A DNA stretch of 64,000 nt from Microvirga sp. VF16 (lineage in GTDB: Bacteria > Pseudomonadota > Alphaproteobacteria > Rhizobiales > Beijerinckiaceae), in assembly GCF_016864375.1 (NCBI RefSeq), contig NZ_CP069354.1, forward strand, positions 4,786,001 through 4,850,000, read 5' to 3'. Positions 57,414 to 64,000 of this stretch are shown in pieces (the first letter of the stretch is position 1; every line of letters starts with the position of its first letter). The notes below the pieces were generated by a model. It saw only the letters and a program-made list of their open reading frames with translations, was not told the DNA's origin and did not search any database. The position numbers and the translations under genes are program-made.

Positions 57414-57944
57414 ATGGATACCGATAACACGCATCCGGGCATCAAGAGCGTCGGATGGGCTCTGGTTCAAGCCTCACGCCTGCATCGAAGCCGCACGGGC
57501 GACAAGCTCTCGGAACTCGGCCTCTTCGCCGGCCAAGAGCAGGTCCTCCAGGCTCTCGGCAATTCCGGTCCCATGACCATGGGCGAGTTGGCCGCCATCC
57601 TGCGGGTGCGCCCGCCGACCGCCTCCAAGACGGTCTCCCGCCTTTCCAGCCTGAAGCTGGTGGAACGCCACACCGAGCCCGGCGATGCCCGGGTCGTGCG
57701 CGTGAAGCTCACCAAGGAGGGCAAGCGCAAGGCGGCCGCCATTGACGCCCTATGGGAAGAGGTCGAGGGCGAGCTGCTGCAAGGCTTCGACAACAAGGAC
57801 CGCAAGCGGCTACGCAAGCTCCTGCGCAAGGCCGCCAAGAACCTCGCCGGTCTCACCGGAGCCGATCAGACGGGTTTCGAGACCGATGACGAGGTAGACG
57901 GGCTGGAGGCCTCCAGCGAACCGGAGATGGCAGCGACGGCCTGA
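57414..57944 (+). CDS. MarR-family regulator, LdtR-like
   Basis: 176 residues. A winged helix (about 25-125) with LGLFAGQEQVLQALGNSGPMTMGELAAILRVRPPTASKTVSRLSSLKLVERH and a basic region DKDRKRLRKLLRKAAKNLAGLTG; the tail is acidic. The WALVQASRLHRSR start resembles LdtR of rhizobia and Liberibacter, which controls cell-wall remodelling; this assignment is from memory of sequence style. It follows the ABC operon by 105 bp and may be independent. Confidence 0.82.
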   Translation: MDTDNTHPGIKSVGWALVQASRLHRSRTGDKLSELGLFAGQEQVLQALGNSGPMTMGELAAILRVRPPTASKTVSRLSSLKLVERHTEPGDARVVRVKLTKEGKRKAAAIDALWEEVEGELLQGFDNKDRKRLRKLLRKAAKNLAGLTGADQTGFETDDEVDGLEASSEPEMAATA

Positions 57945-57948
57945 TTAG

Positions 57949-58084
57949 AGCATCGGACCCAAAAGTGGACTTGCGCTTTTGGGATCCAATCCGATGCTCC
58001 CTTTATGGATGAGCGTATCGCCGAGCGCGGAAAACTGGACCCACTTTTCACTGACGTGGCCCTCTGGGTCCGCACGATGCGCTA
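57949..58084 (-). repeat. Dispersed intergenic element, copy 2
   Basis: Inverted relative to copy 1 at 4016-4129: its reverse complement starts TAGCGCATCGTG and ends CTTTTGGGTCCGATGCT. It carries about 22 extra bases near the TAGCGCATCGTG end. A separate perfect 10-bp hairpin GCCACGCACG/CGTGCGTGGC follows at 58097-58121. Confidence 0.85.
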
Positions 58085-58163
58085 AAACCCCTGTGTGCCA
58101 CGCACGGCCCTCGTGCGTGGCGGACATTCGTCTCGGGACGGCTAAGCGGCTAGCATTCCCGGC

Positions 58164-59087
58164 ATGGCCGACACCGTTATCACGTCCTCGTCAAAAGCCG
58201 TCTCGCAGCGCCAGAACCGCATGGTGGGGATCGCCCTCATGTGTGCGGCGTTGTTCTGCTTTTCGTGCCTCGATGCGACGGCCAAATGGGTGAATCGCTC
58301 CGTCGACCCCATGGTCACGGTCTGGGCCCGCTACATCTCGGCCGCTCTTCTCACCTTCCTCGTCATCAACCCCCGGACCCAGCCCGGGGCGCTGAGGACG
58401 CGCCGTCTCCCGTTGCAGCTCCTCCGCTCGTTCCTGCTCTTCGCCTCGACCCTGTGCAATTTCTTCGCCCTGCAATACCTGCAGCTGGTCGAGACCCAGT
58501 CCATCATCTTCGCAACCCCGCTGCTTGTGGCCCTTCTTGCAGGCCCCCTTCTGGGAGAACGCATCGGCTGGCAACGTATGATCGCCATCGGCGTCGGCTT
58601 CATCGGCATTCTCGTCATCACGCGGCCAGGCTTGGGCACCATGCATCCCGCCGCCCTGCTGTCGCTCATGGGCGCCGTGGCCTATGCGTTCTACAGCATC
58701 GTGACGCGGATGCTGGCCTCGAGCGATTCCATCGCGACCACGACCCTTTATTCGAGTGTCGCCGGGATCATCTTCGTCACTCCCATCCTGCCCTGGATAT
58801 GGTCCACCCCCTCCTCGCCGCTGATCTGGTTTCTTCTCGCGACGACAGGCTTCTATGGCGCCTTCGGCCATTGGCTGCTTGTCCTCGCCCATGCCCGTGC
58901 TCCGGCGGCGATCCTGTCCCCCTTCATCTACAGCCAGATCATCTGGATGCTGGTTTTAGGTTACGTCCTCTTCGGGGACTGGCCGGATTCTTGGACCTTC
59001 GTCGGGGCTGGCATCGTCATCGCATCGGGGCTCTATTTGCTCTACCGTGAACGCGTGAAGCATCGAAAGCCGGAGCCGTCCTCTTGA
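58164..59087 (+). CDS. DMT-superfamily (EamA) transporter
   Basis: 307 residues with ten hydrophobic segments in two EamA repeats (about 15-145 and 165-295). LFCFSCLDATAKWVNRSVDPMVTVWARYISA and FFALQYLQLVETQSIIFATPLLVALLAGPLLGER are typical of the RhaT/YdcZ-like group. Likely exports a small metabolite; substrate unknown. Its stop overlaps the TTG start of the TfoX-type gene by 4 bases. Confidence 0.9.
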   Translation: MADTVITSSSKAVSQRQNRMVGIALMCAALFCFSCLDATAKWVNRSVDPMVTVWARYISAALLTFLVINPRTQPGALRTRRLPLQLLRSFLLFASTLCNFFALQYLQLVETQSIIFATPLLVALLAGPLLGERIGWQRMIAIGVGFIGILVITRPGLGTMHPAALLSLMGAVAYAFYSIVTRMLASSDSIATTTLYSSVAGIIFVTPILPWIWSTPSSPLIWFLLATTGFYGAFGHWLLVLAHARAPAAILSPFIYSQIIWMLVLGYVLFGDWPDSWTFVGAGIVIASGLYLLYRERVKHRKPEPSS

Positions 59088-59386
59088 GTGATGCCGCCAT
59101 CGACACCCTGCCTGGGATCGGTCCCGTGACGCAGAGCCGACTGGAGGATGCCGGCATCCGCACGGTTGGCGAACTTCGTTCCATGGGATCCGTCGAGGCC
59201 TATCGCCGCCTGAAATTCATGCTGCCCCGGCAGGTGAGCCTCAATGCGCTCTATGCCCTGGAGGCCGCCTTGCGCGGCTGCCACTGGCTCGACCTGCCGC
59301 AGGACGTGAAGGCCGCCCTCCAGCAGCAGGCCAAGATCATTGACGAAGCCTTTCACCAGGGCGGCGTCGCACGCTGTGCTCTTTAA
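59084..59386 (+). CDS. TfoX C-terminal-domain protein
   Basis: 100 residues. LPGIGPVTQSRLEDAGIRTVGELRSMGSVEAYRRLKF and SLNALYALEAALRGCHWLDLP fit the TfoX/Sxy C-terminal helix-hairpin-helix domain, here free-standing without the N-terminal domain. In gamma-proteobacteria Sxy promotes competence; the role of the lone domain is unknown. TTG start (TTGA overlap with the upstream stop); no ATG fits. Confidence 0.82.
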   Translation: MSDAAIDTLPGIGPVTQSRLEDAGIRTVGELRSMGSVEAYRRLKFMLPRQVSLNALYALEAALRGCHWLDLPQDVKAALQQQAKIIDEAFHQGGVARCAL

Positions 59387-59408
59387 CCCGACATCACAAG
59401 GAAACGCC

Positions 59409-60374
59409 ATGAGCCGAACCGATATCCTGATGACAGCGCCGATGATGCCGATCGTGATCGAGGCGCTGGACAAGGCCTTCACGCTTCACCGTCTGTGGGA
59501 GCAGACAGACAAGGAGGCTTTTCTGAAGGAGGTCGGCCCTCGCATTCGTGGTGTGGCGACCACCACGCTCTTCGGTCGCGTAGACGCCACCCTTCTCAAT
59601 CGCCTGCCCAATGTGGAGATCATCTCGAGCTTCGGCGTCGGCTACGACAATGTGGATGCGGCGGAGGCTGCCAGGCGCAACATCGTCGTCACCAACACGC
59701 CCGGCGTTCTCGACGATGAGGTCGCCGATCTCACTCTCGGACTCCTTCTCGCGACGTTGAGAAAGATTCCGCAGGCGGACCGCTACCTGCGCGAGGGGCA
59801 ATGGCTGAGAGCATCCTTTCCCCTGTCGGCCACCTTGCGCGAGAGGAAGATCGGCATCGTCGGTCTCGGACGCATCGGCAAGGCCATCGCGAAACGATTA
59901 TCCGGCTTCGATGTGAGCATCGCCTATCACGGGCGCACGCAGCAGGACGACGTGGCCTATTCCTATTACCCAACCGTGACTGGCCTCGCTGAGGCTTGCG
60001 ACGTGCTGATTGTCATTACTCCCGGCGGTGCCTCGACCAAGCATCTCATCAATGCAGAGGTCCTGAAGGCGTTAGGATCCAATGGCATTCTGATCAACGT
60101 CGCGCGCGGCACCGTCGTCGACGAGCAGGCGCTCATCGACGCGCTCAAGTCCGGCACGATTCTCAGCGCAGGCCTCGATGTCTACGAGGACGAGCCGCGC
60201 GTTCCGCAGGAACTGATCGACCTGGAACACGTGGTGCTCCTCCCCCATATCGCCTCCGCCTCGGTCCATACCCGCAACGCCATGGGCATGCTGGTCGCCG
60301 ACAACCTGATCTCATGGTTCGACGGCAAGGGTCCACTGACGCCGGTGGCGGAGACGCCTTACAAGGGGCGATAG
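59409..60374 (+). CDS. D-2-hydroxyacid dehydrogenase (glyoxylate/hydroxypyruvate reductase type)
   Basis: 321 residues. NAD(P)-binding VGLGRIGKAIAKRL, catalytic Arg in NVARGTVVDE, Glu in DVYEDEP, and His in LLPHIASAS are all present. Substrates of this family are glyoxylate, hydroxypyruvate or other 2-keto acids. The start at 59409 follows AAGGAAACGCC; the frame reading in from 59340 is inside the TfoX-type gene. Confidence 0.9.
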   Translation: MSRTDILMTAPMMPIVIEALDKAFTLHRLWEQTDKEAFLKEVGPRIRGVATTTLFGRVDATLLNRLPNVEIISSFGVGYDNVDAAEAARRNIVVTNTPGVLDDEVADLTLGLLLATLRKIPQADRYLREGQWLRASFPLSATLRERKIGIVGLGRIGKAIAKRLSGFDVSIAYHGRTQQDDVAYSYYPTVTGLAEACDVLIVITPGGASTKHLINAEVLKALGSNGILINVARGTVVDEQALIDALKSGTILSAGLDVYEDEPRVPQELIDLEHVVLLPHIASASVHTRNAMGMLVADNLISWFDGKGPLTPVAETPYKGR

Positions 60375-60398
60375 GTAGATCCGACGTTTCCTTCCTTC

Positions 60399-60583
60399 GT
60401 CATCACCGGCACAAGGCCAGGGATGACGCGAATACCTATCCGCTGTCATTCCGGGGCCGCGCAGCGGAGCCCGGAATCCATAACCACTGGCGGTACAGAA
60501 AGAATCGTTACGCTCATCATCTTTTCTTGAGACGTTGTGTTTATGGATTCCGGGCTCGCACCAGAGGTGCGCCCCGGAATGAC
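60399..60583. repeat. Two intergenic palindromic elements
   Basis: A short element GTCATCACCGGCACAAGGCCAG...GATGAC (60399-60427), like the one at 54521, is followed by a 139-bp GTCATTCC-type palindrome (60445-60583) with mirrored GGAATCCATAA/TTATGGATTCC and ends GTCATTCCGGGG/CCCCGGAATGAC. Confidence 0.8.
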
Positions 60584-60607
60584 AGTGGAAGTGTCATCCT
60601 CACAAAA

Positions 60608-61351
60608 CTAAAGCGCAAACCCGCCATCGACGAGGTGGATATGCCCCGTCGTGTAGCTCGCCTCATCCGACGCGAGATACACAGCCAATGTCGCTACCTC
60701 CTCTGCCGTACCGAGACGCCCCATCGGCTGGCGGTCGATGAAGGCCTGACGCACGGTCTCCAGGCTCTGCCCGGAGCTTGCCGCAAGCGCCGCGATCCGC
60801 TCGTCGAGCGAGGGCGACTGAATCGTGCCGGGGCAGATGGCGTTGGCACGGACACCGCGCTTGATGAAATCAGCCGCGACGGCCTTGGTTAGCCCGATCA
60901 CTGCCGCCTTCGTGGTGCCGTAGACATAGCGGTTCGGGATGCCGCGCACGGAGGACGCGCCGGAGGCGATGTTGACGATGGAGCCCGCGCCCTTCTCCAG
61001 CATACCCGGCAGCACAGCCTTGATCGTCCGATGCATGGACCGCACGTTCAGGTCGAACGAAAAATCCCAATCCTTGTCGGAGCATTCGAGGATCGTGCCG
61101 TGATGCACGAAGCCTGCCGCATTGACGAGAATATCGAGCGGTCCGGCTTCGGCGACGAGTTGCTCGACATCCGCACTTGAGAGCACATCGAGCCTGCGCC
61201 TCTCAGCGCCCTCGAGTCCCTCCAGCTTCGCCACATCGAGATCCGTCGCCCAGACCTTCGCACCTTCGCGGAGGAAGGCTTTCGCGGTGGCGCGTCCGAT
61301 CCCCTGCCCTGCCGCCGTGACGAGGGCCGTCTTTCCGTGAAGTCTGTTCAT
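60608..61351 (-). CDS. SDR-family oxidoreductase, sugar-acid dehydrogenase type
   Basis: 247 residues. NAD-binding TAAGQGIGRATAKAF, NAAG, catalytic Ser in NIASGASS and YxxxK in YVYGTTKAA. It resembles 2-keto-3-deoxy-L-fuconate/L-rhamnonate dehydrogenases and mammalian DHRS6. It lies 27 bp downstream of an IlvD/Edd dehydratase gene, so it may oxidise the 2-keto-3-deoxy sugar acid that enzyme makes. Confidence 0.88.
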   Translation of the reverse strand: MNRLHGKTALVTAAGQGIGRATAKAFLREGAKVWATDLDVAKLEGLEGAERRRLDVLSSADVEQLVAEAGPLDILVNAAGFVHHGTILECSDKDWDFSFDLNVRSMHRTIKAVLPGMLEKGAGSIVNIASGASSVRGIPNRYVYGTTKAAVIGLTKAVAADFIKRGVRANAICPGTIQSPSLDERIAALAASSGQSLETVRQAFIDRQPMGRLGTAEEVATLAVYLASDEASYTTGHIHLVDGGFAL

Positions 61352-61378
61352 GACAGCCCCCGTTCCCTTTCGTGCAGA

Positions 61379-63187
61379 TCAGTGATTATCGCGCGGCACG
61401 CCGAAGGTCTGCGCGACCTTCTGGTACTTCACGGCCGGCTTCAGGGTCATGCCCTCGGAAAGCTGATCGACCATGGAGCGCTGGATCTCCTGCCAGGGCG
61501 TCTGGCTCGCAGGATAAGCGTATCCGCCCCTGGCTTCGAGATCGGCGCGACGCTTCTCCAGTTCTTCCGGCGACAAGAGAATGTCGGCGCTGCGCTTGTT
61601 GAGATCGATGCGGATGCGATCGCCCGATTGCAACAGGGCCAGCCCGCCGCCGATGGCAGCCTCCGGCGAAGCATTGAGGATCGACGGCGTTCCGGACGTG
61701 CCGGACTGGCGTCCATCGCCGATACAAGGCAGCGAGAGAACGCCGCGTTTGATGAGCGCGCCCGGCGGCTGCATGTTCACCACTTCCGCGGCACCCGGAT
61801 AGCCCACCGGGCCCGCGCCGCGCATGATGAGGATCGTGTGCTCGTCGATGTTGAGCGACGGATCGTCGATGCGGTGGTGATAATCCTCCGGCCCATCGAA
61901 CACGACCACGCGGCCTTCGAAAGCATTCGGATCTTCAGGATTGTTGAGATAGCGCTCCTGGAACTCCTTGCTGATCACGCTCGTCTTCATGATCGCAGAA
62001 TCGAAAAGCGTTCCCTTCAGGTTGAGGAAGCCAGCCTTCTCCTTCAACGGATTGTCGTAGGAGCGGATCACGTCGTGATCCCAGGTGAACTTGCCCTTGC
62101 AGTTCTCGCCGATGGTCGTGCCGGTACAGGTCAGCGCGCTCTCGTGAATCTTTCCGGCGCCGATCAGTTCGGCAAGAACGGCGGGCAGGCCGCCAGCGCG
62201 GTAATACTCCTCGCCGAGATATTCGCCCGCAGGCTGGATGTTCACGAGCAGCGGGATCTCGAAGCCGAGACGCTCCCAATCGTTGTTGTCGAGCGGCACG
62301 CCGATATGCTTGGCAATCGCGTTGATGTGGATCGGCGCATTGGTGGAGCCGCCGATCGCCGCATTGGCGACGATCACATTCTCGAACGCTTCGCGGGTCA
62401 TAATGTCGGAGGGCTTCAGATCCTCCCACACCATGTCGACGATGCGAAGGCCGGTCTCGAAGGCCATCTGTCCGCGCTCACGGTAAGGCGCGGGCACCGC
62501 GGCGGAACCCGGCAGGGACATGCCGAGCGCCTCTGCCAGCGCGTTCATCGTTGAAGCCGTACCCATCGTGTTGCAATGACCGACGGAAGGTGCGGATGAG
62601 CCGACGATGTCGATGAATTGTTGATAGTCGATATCGCCCGCCGCGTGACGCTCACGCGCCTTCCATACGATGGTACCCGAGCCGGTGCGCTCGCCATGAT
62701 GCCATCCATTGAGCATGGGACCGACATTAAGCGAAATGGCAGGAATGTTCACGGTCGCCGCCGCCATGAGGCAGGCCGGCATGGTCTTGTCGCAGCCCGT
62801 CAGCAGCACGACGCCGTCGAGCGGATAACCATAGAGGACCTCGACGAGAGAGAGATAAGCGAGGTTGCGGTCGAGACAGGCGGTGGGGCGCTTGCCCGTC
62901 TCCTGAATCGGATGACACGGGAACTCGAAAGGCACGCCACCTGCAGCCGTGATGCCGTCGCGCACGCGCTTGGCGAGCTCGAGGTGATGGCGGTTGCAGG
63001 GGGACAGATCGGAACCCGTCTGCGCGATGCCGATGATCGGCTTCTTGCCCTGCAATTCCCTGCCGGTCAGGCCGAAATTCAGGTAGCGCTCCAGATAGAG
63101 TGCGGTCATGCCCGGATTGTCGGGATTGTCGAACCAGAGCCGTGAGCGAAGCTGATCGGGAGTGCGACGATGAGGCCTCTCAGCCAT
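61379..63187 (-). CDS. IlvD/Edd-family dehydratase, sugar-acid (arabinonate/xylonate) type
   Basis: 602 residues. Fe-S cysteines in SDLSPCNRHH, TGCDKTMPAC and GHCNTMGTAST, and the Mg-site PCIGDGRQSGTSGTPSILNASPEAA are present. The length and N-terminus RLWFDNPDNPGMTALYLERY match sugar-acid dehydratases (L-arabinonate, D-xylonate, L-fuconate) rather than the branched-chain IlvD. First gene of a two-gene unit with the SDR gene; it probably makes a 2-keto-3-deoxy sugar acid. Confidence 0.9.
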   Translation of the reverse strand: MAERPHRRTPDQLRSRLWFDNPDNPGMTALYLERYLNFGLTGRELQGKKPIIGIAQTGSDLSPCNRHHLELAKRVRDGITAAGGVPFEFPCHPIQETGKRPTACLDRNLAYLSLVEVLYGYPLDGVVLLTGCDKTMPACLMAAATVNIPAISLNVGPMLNGWHHGERTGSGTIVWKARERHAAGDIDYQQFIDIVGSSAPSVGHCNTMGTASTMNALAEALGMSLPGSAAVPAPYRERGQMAFETGLRIVDMVWEDLKPSDIMTREAFENVIVANAAIGGSTNAPIHINAIAKHIGVPLDNNDWERLGFEIPLLVNIQPAGEYLGEEYYRAGGLPAVLAELIGAGKIHESALTCTGTTIGENCKGKFTWDHDVIRSYDNPLKEKAGFLNLKGTLFDSAIMKTSVISKEFQERYLNNPEDPNAFEGRVVVFDGPEDYHHRIDDPSLNIDEHTILIMRGAGPVGYPGAAEVVNMQPPGALIKRGVLSLPCIGDGRQSGTSGTPSILNASPEAAIGGGLALLQSGDRIRIDLNKRSADILLSPEELEKRRADLEARGGYAYPASQTPWQEIQRSMVDQLSEGMTLKPAVKYQKVAQTFGVPRDNH

Positions 63188-63423
63188 TCTTCATATCCTT
63201 TCGGGCATCCGTAAATGCAGTGGCGGTATTTGATCCGGGACAGGGGTTAAGATCAACTGTCCTCTGAGGAAAGTAGCTATCTTTTAGCAATTCGAAACGC
63301 CGTTTAAGCGCAGCAGCAACGTTCCATCCGCATTCCAATCCAGAGGAATAATTGTTATAGAATTTCAACCACTGGAATCCTTCCGATGCGGCGTTCCAGC
63401 CGACAACTCCGAGCAGCCCTGCC

Positions 63424-64000
63424 ATGTTTCGATGCGCTCTCTCCTTCGTCTTGACCGCCTTTCTCGCTTCTCCCGCCATGAGCGACGATTGCCCAACCGC
63501 CCAGACCGCGAAGCTGGGCTTTGTGCTGGAACGACAAGGGACGATTGCGGAGGTCCGACCTGCTTCGGATCACTTCGTCCATGTGTTGAACTCGTATCCG
63601 GGTGGGAAAAAGCAGGATGTGATCTACTACCGGGGGGTCTTCCCGATCAGCCGTTTCGACGACACGGCCCGAAGCATCAACATTCCCGTCTCCGATCTGC
63701 GTACCGTCTTCCCGCTCGAACCGAAGGCCCGACGGGCGCTCACCTATGCACCGGCCCAGCCGGGCAAAGTGGGAGCCTTGATCTCATTGGAACTGACGGT
63801 GACAGGCCAGGAGCAGCTTCAGCTCGGTTCCTGCTCCTACAGCGTCCTGGCGGTGCGCAACCGCTTCCTCAACGCGGACGGAAAGATGACATCCGAACAC
63901 ACGGATCTCTACTCGCCCGAGCTCGGTTTCGTTCTGGCGAAGCGTTACGAGGAAAAGGGTGGGACGCAGACCACCATCAAGTATCAGAACATCAGACCGC
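63424..64000 (+). CDS. Secreted protein of unknown function, cut by window end
   Basis: The frame from ATG 63424 is open to the window edge (192 codons). A signal peptide (CALSFVLTAFLASPAMS) is followed by DDCPTAQTAKLGFVLERQGTIAEVR and later GSCSYSVLAVRNRFLNADGK; the first and later Cys could form a disulfide. No known family was recognised. Divergent from the dehydratase gene. Confidence 0.75.
   Translation, partial: MFRCALSFVLTAFLASPAMSDDCPTAQTAKLGFVLERQGTIAEVRPASDHFVHVLNSYPGGKKQDVIYYRGVFPISRFDDTARSINIPVSDLRTVFPLEPKARRALTYAPAQPGKVGALISLELTVTGQEQLQLGSCSYSVLAVRNRFLNADGKMTSEHTDLYSPELGFVLAKRYEEKGGTQTTIKYQNIRP

Noticed and set aside
59084..59386. Competence regulator TfoX/Sxy
   Set aside because: Only the C-terminal domain is present and no competence genes are nearby, so a competence role is not claimed.

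Overview
The window looks like chromosomal DNA of a GC-rich alphaproteobacterium of the order Hyphomicrobiales (Rhizobiales), most likely in or near the Methylobacteriaceae (a Microvirga- or Bosea-like organism). This placement is inferred from gene content (CpdR, ODC/homospermidine synthase, TAXI-TRAP transport, HWE histidine kinase, fused indolepyruvate oxidoreductase, 41-residue L36) and from the intergenic palindromes. No phage, transposase, integrase or CRISPR array was seen, so this is a core-type region punctuated by short repeats.

Layout. 1-2.5 kb: a TPR protein, ribosomal protein L36, tRNA-Val(GAC), the cell-cycle regulator CpdR and a divergent N-formylglutamate amidohydrolase. 2.6-8 kb: an MFS carrier, a histidinol-phosphatase-type enzyme overlapping a convergent lipase, an Hsp20 gene behind a thermometer-like leader, and threonine aldolase. 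8-14.6 kb: gltBD (glutamate synthase) behind a leader rich in perfect hairpins. 14.6-26 kb: envelope and housekeeping genes (SGNH protein, lytic transglycosylase, galU, kdsD, NfeD/SPFH pair, ferrochelatase, HWE kinase, 5'-nucleotidase). 26-36 kb: ung, an aromatic/aspartate aminotransferase facing a fused indolepyruvate oxidoreductase, a DUF1007/NicO metal-transport pair, a LysE exporter and a GGT-family enzyme. 36.5-40.3 kb: a TAXI-TRAP transporter with its DUF1850 partner. 40.4-42 kb and 52.7-54.3 kb: two OpgG/OpgD-type periplasmic glucan proteins.

42.1-48.6 kb is the most distinctive block. It holds a zinc-type ABC importer (ATPase, permease, binding protein) headed by a 53-residue His-rich single-span membrane protein, followed by a COG0523 GTPase with a His5 run, a cytoplasmic WD40 propeller, a translationally coupled small protein with a conserved-looking Cys motif, and a DUF2937 membrane protein. 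Together these look like a zinc uptake and intracellular allocation locus.

48.7-52.6 kb is a polyamine locus: a structured speF-like leader, ornithine decarboxylase, a GNAT acetyltransferase and homospermidine synthase. 54.6-64 kb carries an NMT1/SsuA-type ABC transporter, a MarR regulator, a DMT permease coupled to a TfoX C-terminal-domain protein, a D-2-hydroxyacid dehydrogenase, an SDR plus IlvD/Edd dehydratase operon suggesting sugar-acid catabolism, and a secreted protein cut by the window end.

Intergenic spaces repeatedly hold palindromic elements of at least four kinds, including a 114-136 bp element present twice in opposite orientation.
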